This document shows, in pieces, positions 9,206 to 15,959 of a DNA stretch of 22,001 bases. Numbering within the stretch: the stretch's first letter is position 1; every line of letters starts with the position of its first letter. A model generated the notes under the pieces. The model was not told where the DNA came from and made no database searches. It was given only the letters and a program-made list of their open reading frames with translations. This stretch comes from Bacteroidota bacterium (GTDB taxonomy: Bacteria; Bacteroidota; Bacteroidia; Sphingobacteriales; Sphingobacteriaceae). Where the stretch lies: positions 1 through 22,001 of the forward strand of contig JAEYZM010000002.1 of assembly GCA_023427985.1 (NCBI GenBank). Direction: 5' to 3'. The translations under genes were made by a program, and so were the position numbers.

Positions 9206-9658
9206 CTAGTTACTCTTCTTCTGCTCCAAAAAATATCGAATCGGTACAATCAACATCCCAAAATTCTCCCCATCCTCTTTCCCTAAATGTTTATGATGCA
9301 TTTTATGTGCCCTGCGAATTCCACGCACATAAGTATTGTCCCAATCGCGCAACCATTTAAAACGTTGATGAATGATTACATCGTGCACTATAAAATAAGC
9401 AATGCCATACAATAATATCCCTAGCCCAATGAAGAAACGGAAATCGGCATAAATACTACCTGTAATAAAACAATAGGCCGATGGTACCGCGAATATGAGG
9501 AAGAATGCGTCGTTCTTCTCAAAGAAGCCCGGCTCTTTCTGGTGATGATCTTTATGTAAATACCAAAGAAAACCATGCATCACAAATTTATGAGCAAACC
9601 AAGCTACAAACTCCATGAATGCAAATGTTCCCAGTGTAATTAAAATGTTGAACAACAT
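9206..9658 (-). CDS. crtZ: Beta-carotene 3-hydroxylase (CrtZ-type)
   Basis: Membrane di-iron hydroxylase adding 3-OH to beta-ionone rings (family knowledge). I start it at the ATG at 9658, two bases after the ispH stop; the longer frame reaching 9727 would overlap ispH by 67 bases with a basic, non-family N-terminus. The 150 residues carry the histidine clusters of the family: HKFVMH (23-28), HKDHH (35-39), HDVIIH (92-97) and HKMHHKH (118-124), between hydrophobic segments at about 3-21, 51-68 and 75-91. It is the last gene of the cluster crtD-cruF-ispH-crtZ. The stop codon lies inside a short inverted repeat, ACTAG-ATA-CTAGT (9198-9210), a weak possible terminator. The alternative, a CrtW ketolase, is excluded by size and motif pattern. 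Confidence 0.88.
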   Translation of the reverse strand: MLFNILITLGTFAFMEFVAWFAHKFVMHGFLWYLHKDHHQKEPGFFEKNDAFFLIFAVPSAYCFITGSIYADFRFFIGLGILLYGIAYFIVHDVIIHQRFKWLRDWDNTYVRGIRRAHKMHHKHLGKEDGENFGMLIVPIRYFLEQKKSN

Positions 9659-9660
9659 GT

Positions 9661-10506
9661 TTAGTACGACAATAAAATATTTTTTACGTTTTCCATGAGC
9701 CACATTGGTGTTGATGTTGCGCCGCAAATACCTACTCGGTCGTTGGACTCAAACATAGAAGGACTCAACTCTTCAGGGGAACTAACAAAATAAGTATTCA
9801 CATTGTTTTGTCGACATACATCGTATAATATTTTTCCATTCGATGATTTACGACCCGAAACAAAAACAATTTTATCGTAATTCTTCACAAAGTTTCTCAA
9901 CTCCTCATCACGGTTCGATACTTGCCTACATATGGTATCGTTTGCCTGTACTTCGTAGCCGCGTTTGATAAGCTCGTTTTTTATCGCATAAAATTTATCG
10001 GTACTTTTTGTAGTCTGACTGTATAAAGTAAATTTCTGTGGAAGCTCTACTCCATCTAATTCTGCAAGGTCTTGGAACACTACTGCTTCGTTATTCGTTT
10101 GACCTTGTAAACCGATTACCTCCGCATGTCCATGTTTCCCATAGATAAAAATTCTTTCCTTATCGTCGTATGAATTCTTTACACGGTTTTGCAATTTCAA
10201 TACCACTGGACAAGATGCATCCATTAAGGTGATATTATTTTGCAATGCAATTTTATAGGTCTCTGGCGGTTCACCATGTGCACGAATTAACACCCGTTCA
10301 TTATGAATGTCTTTCAGGTCGTCGTGCGAAATGATGCGCAAACCTTTATTCTTTAAACGCTCCACCTCTTCATCGTTATGCACAATATCGCCTAAGCAAT
10401 ATAAATATCCCTGTTCGTCGAGAATTTCCTCTGCCATTTCAATGGCGTACACTACCCCAAAGCAGAATCCCGATTCTTGATCAATGTCAACCTTTAAGTT
10501 CAGCAT
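9661..10506 (-). CDS. ispH: 4-hydroxy-3-methylbut-2-enyl diphosphate reductase
   Basis: Last enzyme of the MEP isoprenoid pathway, a [4Fe-4S] reductase making IPP and DMAPP from HMBPP (family knowledge). The start is the ATG at 10506, giving 281 residues; an upstream in-frame TTG at 10521 adds only five residues. Cluster-ligand cysteines are visible as GFCFGV (C15), DASCPVV (C99) and DTICRQVSNR (C193). The active-site HAEV Glu (E129), YSQTT, SSNGK and CGATSTPMW are also present. Placement inside a carotenoid cluster, between cruF and crtZ, suggests isoprenoid precursor supply is co-expressed with pigment synthesis. Whether this is the only ispH copy cannot be judged from the window. Confidence 0.94.
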   Translation of the reverse strand: MLNLKVDIDQESGFCFGVVYAIEMAEEILDEQGYLYCLGDIVHNDEEVERLKNKGLRIISHDDLKDIHNERVLIRAHGEPPETYKIALQNNITLMDASCPVVLKLQNRVKNSYDDKERIFIYGKHGHAEVIGLQGQTNNEAVVFQDLAELDGVELPQKFTLYSQTTKSTDKFYAIKNELIKRGYEVQANDTICRQVSNRDEELRNFVKNYDKIVFVSGRKSSNGKILYDVCRQNNVNTYFVSSPEELSPSMFESNDRVGICGATSTPMWLMENVKNILLSY

Positions 10507-10530
10507 GTCATTTTTTTTCAAAAGTAATCA

Positions 10531-11166
10531 TTATCCCTGTAAGAATATAAAAAACAAGGTTTGCACTATTAACAAGATATTGGCTACAGAGTTTGACTTT
10601 TCAAATTTTAAATAATTGAACATCAACAAGAATACAAATCCGCATATGGTCCAAGCAATGTAGTTTTGCAAAGGCACCTGCATACCCGTCCAGGTCCAAT
10701 AATCGAATCGAATGGCCACTGGCTCTATATAATAATCGATTCCAACCAATACCAAGGCTCCAATGATGGATTTCAAAACAGCATGTATTTTATACCGATG
10801 TAATGTTATACCGACACTGTATACCAGAATCAACCAGTTGATCCCAATAAGCAATGGGGTGTTCCATACTTTATATCCTAAGGTACTCAAGTAATAATAT
10901 TGTCCGAATATCTTGCCCGTATTGGTTCCTATAGCTTCTACGCTGAAGGATAAAAGGAAAATGGAAAATAGAAAAATGTAAAAATTAGTATTCCAATCTT
11001 TGTGGTTCAGAAATAATAAAAAGGCCATAAGCAATAAATGCATGGGCACCAATTGTTGGAACAATGGTATACTCGCTTCGAAACTGAAACCAAGTAGTCC
11101 AACGATATGAAAGACTACAATGATTAGGATGGAGATATTGGGATTATTTCTAATTGCTTGTAACAT
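10531..11166 (-). CDS. cruF: Carotenoid 1',2'-hydratase, CruF-like (DUF422 family)
   Basis: A 211-residue integral membrane protein with about seven hydrophobic segments (near 10-28, 38-53, 62-79, 103-121, 131-150, 166-188, 192-210). Family-type motifs are the SVEAIGTNTGKIFGQYYY stretch (about 75-92), then the WNTPLLIGINW stretch, and the acidic DYYIEPVA segment near 144-151. These match the DUF422 carotenoid proteins, whose characterised members (CruF) hydrate the psi end of gamma-carotene or lycopene at C1'. The neighbouring CrtD-like desaturase, which acts on 1'-hydroxylated ends, supports this over a lycopene-cyclase role. It starts 14 bases after crtD ends. The exact substrate is inferred. 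Confidence 0.78.
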   Translation of the reverse strand: MLQAIRNNPNISILIIVVFHIVGLLGFSFEASIPLFQQLVPMHLLLMAFLLFLNHKDWNTNFYIFLFSIFLLSFSVEAIGTNTGKIFGQYYYLSTLGYKVWNTPLLIGINWLILVYSVGITLHRYKIHAVLKSIIGALVLVGIDYYIEPVAIRFDYWTWTGMQVPLQNYIAWTICGFVFLLMFNYLKFEKSNSVANILLIVQTLFFIFLQG

Positions 11167-11180
11167 CGGCCTAAAAATAA

Positions 11181-12671
11181 TTAATTATTAGGGATAAATG
11201 AGCTGGCGATTTTGGCCGACATTAATGCGAGTGGAATACCGCCTCCTGGATGTACGCTTCCGCCGCAAAAGTAAAGTCCTTGCAATTGCTTGCTTTTATT
11301 ACTATGTCGGAGGAATGCCGCATACCTGTTATTAGAGCTATTCCCATACAATGCCCCCTTATGCGATGAGGTTTTCGTTTCGATGCTTCGTGGATCCAAA
11401 ATTTCTTCGCACTGTATGTATTCTTCGATGTTCGTATTCAACATGCGATTCAGTTTTTGAATGATGTTGATGCGCGCATTCTCAATAAGTATGTCCCAAT
11501 TCTGTTCCTTGTTGTGCGGTACATTGATCATCACAAACCAGTTCTCTGAATTTGCAGGAGCATCGCGTTGAATTTTTTTAGAAGTGATGTTGATGTATAC
11601 CGTTGGGTCATTGAAAATCTTTGCTTCTTCAATGTGTTGAAATTCTTGAAAATAATTTTCGCTAAAGAATATATTATGAACATCCAAGGCATCAAAATTT
11701 TTGCGCATGCCCCAATAAAAAATTAAAGCGGAGCTCGATTTCTCTTGTTGCAATAAGTATTCCGGAGCTTGTATGTTTTTCAAGAGTTTGCGGTAGGTAT
11801 GGTAAATGTCCATATTGCTCACAATCACATCGGCCTTGCAAAATACTTCGGTATCGTCTATAATCGCATTAAGTCCAATCACCTTGTTGTTCTTATGTTT
11901 GATCTCTTTCACATCGGAATTATAAATAATATCTACACCCAAATCTTTCGCTAATCGGATTAATGATTGCGTAATGTGATACATGCCATATTTTGGCAGC
12001 CAAGCTCCGTAGGCATGTTCCAAATGATGGATCACATTGAGTGTAGCCGGGGCTTTGTAAGGATTAGATCCATTGTACGTAGCGTATCGATTAAAAAACT
12101 GTACGGCTTTTTCTTTTGTAAAAAAGTTTTTGTTGGCGCTATGCATCGACCTAAAAGAATCGATTTGAGGCAAGCGTAAAATGGAGCGTAATGTTTCCCA
12201 ACGCAAGTAAGTTTTTAGTTGATGTAAGGAACGTTCGATGAAAACGTGATTGGTAATTTTATAAATGCGTTCCGAATATTTAAGAAATTTTTTGATTTTA
12301 AATTTCGGCAGATCTAATTGCCGATGTAGTTCTTCTATGAACTTTTCCTGCTCGCCATAAGCATTGATGACCGTACCATCTTCGTAAAAATATTTCGCAG
12401 TAATATCGAGTCGCTCGTAGTTAAAATAATCGCGGGGATTTTTACCAGCCAATACAAACAATTCATCGACGTATTGGGGCATAGTAAAGAGAGAGGGCCC
12501 CGCATCGAAGCGAAAGCCCTCTCTAGTGAATTCCGACAATTTACCGCCGGGGTATGAATTTTTTTCGAGCAATAAAACATCGTAACCCTTGACTTTGAGT
12601 CGGATAGCAGAGGCAATGCCTGCAATGCCTGCGCCTATTATGATTGCTTTATTGTTGATTGCTTTTGACAT
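11181..12671 (-). CDS. crtD: CrtI/CrtD-family carotenoid desaturase, probably 1'-hydroxycarotenoid 3',4'-desaturase
   Basis: A 496-residue FAD flavoprotein of the phytoene desaturase superfamily. The N-terminal dinucleotide fold shows IIGAGIAGIASAIRL (about 11-25), an acidic residue after the second strand (LLEKN) and PGGKLSEF. Mid-protein is RYATYNGSNPYKAPATLN, and the C-terminal FAD/substrate signature is LYFCGGSVHPGGGIPLALMS. CrtD is preferred over CrtI because the gene directly precedes cruF and because no phytoene synthase (crtB) is adjacent, whereas crtI is usually paired with crtB. The sequence alone cannot exclude CrtI. It lies 35 bases after asd on the same strand, so it may be transcribed with asd or from its own short leader. 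Confidence 0.72.
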   Translation of the reverse strand: MSKAINNKAIIIGAGIAGIASAIRLKVKGYDVLLLEKNSYPGGKLSEFTREGFRFDAGPSLFTMPQYVDELFVLAGKNPRDYFNYERLDITAKYFYEDGTVINAYGEQEKFIEELHRQLDLPKFKIKKFLKYSERIYKITNHVFIERSLHQLKTYLRWETLRSILRLPQIDSFRSMHSANKNFFTKEKAVQFFNRYATYNGSNPYKAPATLNVIHHLEHAYGAWLPKYGMYHITQSLIRLAKDLGVDIIYNSDVKEIKHKNNKVIGLNAIIDDTEVFCKADVIVSNMDIYHTYRKLLKNIQAPEYLLQQEKSSSALIFYWGMRKNFDALDVHNIFFSENYFQEFQHIEEAKIFNDPTVYINITSKKIQRDAPANSENWFVMINVPHNKEQNWDILIENARINIIQKLNRMLNTNIEEYIQCEEILDPRSIETKTSSHKGALYGNSSNNRYAAFLRHSNKSKQLQGLYFCGGSVHPGGGIPLALMSAKIASSFIPNN

Positions 12672-12706
12672 GAATGTATAAAACTCTTCAAAAGCTATAA
12701 TGTTTG

Positions 12707-13699
12707 TTATTTCACAATATTGTTTTGTAACAAATATTCTGCAATTTGAACGGCATTGGTAGCAGCACCTTTGCGTAGGTTATCGGAAACAATCCACATA
12801 TTCAATGTTTTTTCTTGCGATTCATCTCTACGAATTCTACCCACAAATACTTCGTCTTTATCGTGTGCGTTCAATGGCATCGGATAGACTTGATGTGCAG
12901 GATCGTCTTGCACGATGATGCCAGGAGCATTCGATAAAATCGATCTCACATCGGCCAAATCAAAATCATTTTCGAACTCAATGTTTACCGATTCTGAATG
13001 TCCGCCCATCACTGGAATACGAACCGTGGTAGCCGTTACACGGATGTTTTCATCGCGCATAATTTTCTTAGTTTCCAAAATCATTTTCATTTCTTCCTTG
13101 GTATAACCGTTGTCTTGGAAGACATCGATTTGAGGAATAACGTTAAGGTCGATGGTATAGGCATAAGCTTTAGGACCTTCGATTCCGTTACGTTCGTTCA
13201 TCAATTGATCAACCGCTTTGACACCGGTTCCGGTGACCGATTGATAGGTAGAAACCACGACACGTTTGATTTTGTATTTTTCGTGAAGGGGTTTAAGTGC
13301 AACTACCATTTGGATGGTAGAGCAATTGGGGTTCGCAATGATTTTATCATTCGAAGTTAACACATCGGCATTCACCTCTGGAACGACCAATGCGATCTTA
13401 GGGTCCATGCGCCAAGCCGATGAATTATCGATCACCACTGTACCATTTTCGGCAAAGCGTGGTGCTTCTTTCAAAGATGTCCCCCCGCCCGCAGAAAATA
13501 AGGCAATGTGTGGTTTTAATTCAATGGCTTGATCGATGCTATGGATTTTGTACTTCTTTCCCTTGAAATCGATTTCCTTACCAACACTCTTTTCAGAAGC
13601 CACAGGAATCAGTTCCGTAACAGGGAAATTTCGCTCCGCTAAGACTTGGAGCATTTTGGTGCCTACTAAGCCGGTGGCACCTACCACAGCAATTCTCAT
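12707..13699 (-). CDS. asd: Aspartate-semialdehyde dehydrogenase
   Basis: Reduces aspartyl phosphate to aspartate semialdehyde with NADPH, the branch point to lysine/diaminopimelate, threonine and methionine (family knowledge). The 330-residue length is normal. Visible features are the NADP-binding GATGLVG (7-13), SAGGGTS (69-75), DNSSAWRM (91-98), the catalytic cysteine C126 in NPNCST, and the active-site H234 in VMGGHSESV preceded by R227. The gene is the most upstream member of the minus-strand run leading into the carotenoid genes; no functional link to pigments is obvious. Its upstream region carries a promoter-like box and a hairpin (see 13741-13774). Confidence 0.95.
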   Translation of the reverse strand: MRIAVVGATGLVGTKMLQVLAERNFPVTELIPVASEKSVGKEIDFKGKKYKIHSIDQAIELKPHIALFSAGGGTSLKEAPRFAENGTVVIDNSSAWRMDPKIALVVPEVNADVLTSNDKIIANPNCSTIQMVVALKPLHEKYKIKRVVVSTYQSVTGTGVKAVDQLMNERNGIEGPKAYAYTIDLNVIPQIDVFQDNGYTKEEMKMILETKKIMRDENIRVTATTVRIPVMGGHSESVNIEFENDFDLADVRSILSNAPGIIVQDDPAHQVYPMPLNAHDKDEVFVGRIRRDESQEKTLNMWIVSDNLRKGAATNAVQIAEYLLQNNIVK

Positions 13700-13706
13700 A
13701 ATTAAT

Positions 13707-13731
13707 CCTTATTAAATAAACCTTATTAAAT
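13707..13731. repeat. Direct repeat CCTTATTAAAT x2
   Basis: Two identical 11-base copies at 13707-13717 and 13721-13731 (14-base period) lie in the leader of asd, between its start codon and the hairpin at 13741. On the minus strand each reads ATTTAATAAGG, and the proximal copy places AAGG about 8 bases before the ATG, so it may serve as a ribosome-binding region. Confidence 0.6.
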
Positions 13732-13740
13732 GCAGTTTTT

Positions 13741-13774
13741 TGAGAATGGTATTCTCATCAACTTTGCAAATATG
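13741..13774 (-). promoter_or_regulatory. Candidate asd promoter box with adjacent 17-bp palindromic hairpin
   Basis: On the minus strand CATATTTGC (13766-13774) resembles the Bacteroidota -7 box TAnnTTTG with one mismatch. No TTG lies at the usual -33 distance. Just downstream, 13741-13757 is a perfect inverted repeat with 7-bp arms and a 3-base loop (TGAGAAT-GGT-ATTCTCA). If transcription starts about 7 bases after the box, the hairpin sits at the very 5' end of the asd mRNA. It lacks a following T-run on either strand, so it is not a terminator. It could be an operator or a 5' stabilising stem-loop. Confidence 0.4.
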
Positions 13775-13937
13775 AGAAAGATTTTGTGGATGGTCGGATT
13801 ATTTTTTCACAAAATACATAAATGTCTTTAATAAAATCTACGAAACAATAAATAATTTAATCAAATTAACTGCCTTAACACATCTAAATCTTTTACAAAA
13901 GTACTACTTAAATTTATACGATTTTGTTGATGAGTTA

Positions 13938-13971
13938 TTGTAAATCTATGGACAGATTGACTTTATCTTTG
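13938..13971 (+). promoter_or_regulatory. Candidate Bacteroidota promoter TTG-N23-TATCTTTG
   Basis: TTG at 13938-13940 and TATCTTTG at 13964-13971 (full match to TAnnTTTG) are separated by 23 bases, the upper end of the spacing reported for Flavobacteria. A start site near 13978 would produce a transcript through the 45-codon ORF and the two hairpins downstream. A chance match is possible in AT-rich DNA. Confidence 0.4.
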
Positions 13972-14012
13972 ATAGCAAAGTGGTTTATACAAAAAAAACT
14001 TTAATATAATTA

Positions 14013-14150
14013 ATGAACCTATTCGAAAAATATATACAAGTAATAAGTTTTAACCCTGTAATCGCAAACAAAATAATTATTAGGGCGGATATAGAATTAG
14101 GTTTAAAAAAGCAATATTTATTATTGTTCTGTGTGTATGTCAATTACTAA
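14013..14150 (+). CDS. Possible 45-residue small protein
   Basis: An ATG-started frame (MNLFEKYIQVISFN... LLLFCVYVNY) with mixed composition, a basic middle (RADIELGLKKQ) and a hydrophobic C-terminal stretch. It has no recognised family. Support comes only from context: a promoter-like pair 42 bases upstream and two perfect hairpins with a T-rich tail starting 18 bases after the stop. A non-coding RNA across the same interval is an equal alternative. Confidence 0.22.
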   Translation: MNLFEKYIQVISFNPVIANKIIIRADIELGLKKQYLLLFCVYVNY

Positions 14151-14167
14151 GTTTCTTTATTGTTAAA

Positions 14168-14207
14168 GTTCCCTTACATGGGAACATGCCTTCTGAGAAG
14201 TCAGAAG
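14168..14207 (+). terminator. Two tandem perfect hairpins followed by a T-rich tract
   Basis: Hairpin 1 is GTTCCC-TTACAT-GGGAAC (14168-14185). Hairpin 2 is CTTCTGA-GAAG-TCAGAAG (14190-14207), with 7-bp arms and a 4-base loop. On the plus strand hairpin 2 is followed by TTTGATTTTTATAT, like a rho-independent terminator with an interrupted U-tract. No long gene lies upstream on that strand, which points to a short transcript or to a structured RNA. Confidence 0.42.
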
Positions 14208-14278
14208 TTTGATTTTTATATTAAAAACAAATTATTTACATTAGTTAAAACCATTTTAATAGATTGAAGAACTTAATT

Positions 14279-14302
14279 ACCGAGGTTTTAAAACCCGACG
14301 GT
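14279..14302. repeat. Inverted repeat around GGTTTTAAAACC
   Basis: A perfect 12-bp palindrome (GGTTTTAAAACC, 14284-14295) is extended by the outer arms ACCG (14279-14282) and CGGT (14299-14302) across a small asymmetric internal loop. It precedes the 434-residue gene by about 110 bases. It may be an operator or half of a bidirectional structure; there is no clear T-run. Confidence 0.4.
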
Positions 14303-14414
14303 TCCGTATCTAAAAATAAAAATATTCACCAATGAAATCGGTGTAAAATTGAACCAGATTGAAGTAGTAAATTGAATTACTAAAATTATATTATTATAAT
14401 TTAATTTTTTAATT

Positions 14415-15719
14415 ATGAATTATAAAAAAACAATTATTGTATTTGTTTTGTGTGTAGTATTACCAACTATATCTTTTGCCTATAATAATAGAGAATTTAG
14501 CACATCAGAAATAATTAGTCTATTTGGTAAAGATCAAAAATATATATTCAATAAATTGTCAAATAAAGGTTATTCATTCAAGAATAAGAATTTAAACCAT
14601 TTTAATTTTTATAAAAAAACTAGCCTATGTGATTTCATAGTTGAACTTTCTTTTAAAAATGGTAAACTAAATGCTATAAAGACAAACGAACCATTTCAAA
14701 ATGCTAGTGATGTAGCTATGGAATTAAATTTGTGCCTTTTTGAAGTTGTAACGTCATCAAATGGTTCTAATGTAATTATACCGTATTCAGGATGTCTTTA
14801 TGGATTGAAAAATTCCAAATTAGGGGTTGTTGCTTCTTTTATTATAAACAAGGATAATCCATATATAATTATAGTTAGTTATAGTTTGGATCCCAATAAT
14901 ATGGTTGAAGGTGATTTATCTAATAAATTAAAAATTGAGAGAGAAAAAATAAATAAGATTGTAAATGATGAGTTTAAAAAGGAATTAGAAACTCAACAAA
15001 AAATGAAAATTGATGCAAATGTACCTTTCAAGAAATTAGAGACGATAAATCAACCTATTTTATTATTAAAAGATACACTAGGGCTTCAAAATTTCGTGCT
15101 TAATTGTTTATTTGATGAAAGTTTTAAAGAGTTAATTGAATATGAATTTATTTTTGATTCAAATGGTAATGTTACAGATGTATTTTTTAAAAAACCTATT
15201 TTTGATTATTATGGCAAATATATTTCAATGGAAAACACAGAATTTATGATGTGCTCAAAAGCAGAAATAATTCAGAAGTTTAATTCTTTATTTGTTATTA
15301 ATGAGCCAGCGAAGATTTTTTATAAAAATAAATATTTAAATGTTCCATATAAATTGGAACTTAGAATTCAAATTAACTCAAAATATTACTTAACTAATCA
15401 GACAATTTATAAAAAACAAAGTCGCAAAAAATCAAATTTGGTTATTGTTAAAGGAAATCCAACAGACCCATATGAACAGCATCTTTTAAAGAAATATCCT
15501 TTTTTAGATAATTCATATGAGGAAGTTATCACGAAATATTTTTTAGAGAATCCACCAATATTTAAAAACACGCAAAATAGTTTAGATTATATTATTAAAA
15601 AGACTGATTATTCAATTCAAATTAATTATAATATTGAAATGCCTAATTTATTATACAGTAAAACAACATGGACCATTAAACCTGAGTTAGAGTTTATGCG
15701 AACATTTAAAGAACGTTAA
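14415..15719 (+). CDS. Large exported protein of unknown function
   Basis: A 434-residue protein with a signal peptide (MNYKK, hydrophobic 6-20, cleavage near SFA|Y at 22/23). The mature protein is Lys/Asn/Ile-rich and strand-poor in obvious motifs; a charged, probably helical segment lies at about 168-198 (LSNKLKIEREKINKIVND...). Four cysteines occur at about 72, 108, 126 and 234, and a fifth near 281. I recognise no domain. The first part (STSEIISLFGKDQKYIFNKLSNKGYSF) and the repeated F-Y-K pairs suggest a periplasmic or surface protein. Codon use is strongly AT-biased like the following restriction-modification genes and unlike asd, consistent with an acquired segment. It is separated from the controller gene by 240 bases containing operator-like repeats, so it is probably its own transcription unit. 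Confidence 0.75.
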   Translation: MNYKKTIIVFVLCVVLPTISFAYNNREFSTSEIISLFGKDQKYIFNKLSNKGYSFKNKNLNHFNFYKKTSLCDFIVELSFKNGKLNAIKTNEPFQNASDVAMELNLCLFEVVTSSNGSNVIIPYSGCLYGLKNSKLGVVASFIINKDNPYIIIVSYSLDPNNMVEGDLSNKLKIEREKINKIVNDEFKKELETQQKMKIDANVPFKKLETINQPILLLKDTLGLQNFVLNCLFDESFKELIEYEFIFDSNGNVTDVFFKKPIFDYYGKYISMENTEFMMCSKAEIIQKFNSLFVINEPAKIFYKNKYLNVPYKLELRIQINSKYYLTNQTIYKKQSRKKSNLVIVKGNPTDPYEQHLLKKYPFLDNSYEEVITKYFLENPPIFKNTQNSLDYIIKKTDYSIQINYNIEMPNLLYSKTTWTIKPELEFMRTFKER

Positions 15720-15813
15720 ATAGCCAGCATTTATTACACAAATTAATCTTAATTTCATCTGATAATTCATGAAGTATTTTATTTAATCTTCACAAATTAA
15801 CCTACAATAGAGA

Positions 15814-15909
15814 GTTTGATTATATTTCAAACAACAACAAATCGTTTGAAATATTGAATATATCCAACTTTCTTACAAAGAAAAGTAATTTAGATTTCGC
15901 AGTGTTTGA
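15814..15909. promoter_or_regulatory. 11-bp inverted repeat and four GTTTGA half-sites upstream of the controller gene
   Basis: ATATTTCAAAC (15822-15832) and GTTTGAAATAT (15844-15854) form a perfect 11-bp inverted repeat with an 11-base spacer, a centre-to-centre distance of 22 bases (about two DNA turns). The core GTTTGA also occurs at 15814-15819 and 15904-15909, so half-sites alternate plus, minus, plus, plus. This layout suits a dimeric DNA-binding regulator. A stem-loop at the end of the upstream gene's transcript is the alternative. Confidence 0.5.
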
Positions 15910-15924
15910 ATTTTTTTGCTAATA

Positions 15925-15941
15925 TTGTCAAATATTGACAA
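15925..15941 (+). promoter_or_regulatory. Perfect 17-bp palindrome, likely controller-protein operator
   Basis: TTGTCAA-ATA-TTGACAA is a perfect inverted repeat 18 bases before the ATG of the XRE-family gene. It overlaps TAATATTG (15920-15927), one mismatch from the Bacteroidota -7 box. Controller proteins of restriction-modification systems bind palindromic C-boxes next to their own promoters, so autoregulation by the downstream gene is the natural reading. Confidence 0.6.
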
Positions 15942-15959
15942 GTAAAAAATAACAAGTAA

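Larger units (their letters stand above)
13700..14414. other. 715-base gene-poor, AT-rich intergenic region with several hairpins
   Basis: Between asd and the next long gene there is no ORF above 60 codons. The region holds the asd leader, a promoter-like pair (13938-13971), a 45-codon ORF (14013-14150), two perfect hairpins (14168-14207) and two further inverted repeats (14279-14302; 14327-14343 with CACC/GGTG arms). No transposase remnant, tRNA or attachment-site-like repeat was recognised. The start of the accessory island probably lies within this region. Confidence 0.5.

Noticed and set aside
9661..9727. Extending crtZ upstream to 9727 for a 173-residue product.
   Set aside because: The extra 23 residues are basic, overlap the conserved ispH C-terminus and are not part of the hydroxylase family; the ATG at 9658 gives the usual length and a two-base gap.
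11181..12671. Calling this gene phytoene desaturase crtI.
   Set aside because: Possible by family, but the direct neighbour cruF and the lack of crtB favour CrtD; kept as the stated alternative.
12998..13360. A 120-codon frame on the plus strand inside asd, and similar antisense frames inside ugd, uxs and crtD.
   Set aside because: They lie fully antisense to well-identified genes, have His/Phe-rich compositions typical of reverse-strand reading, and match nothing.
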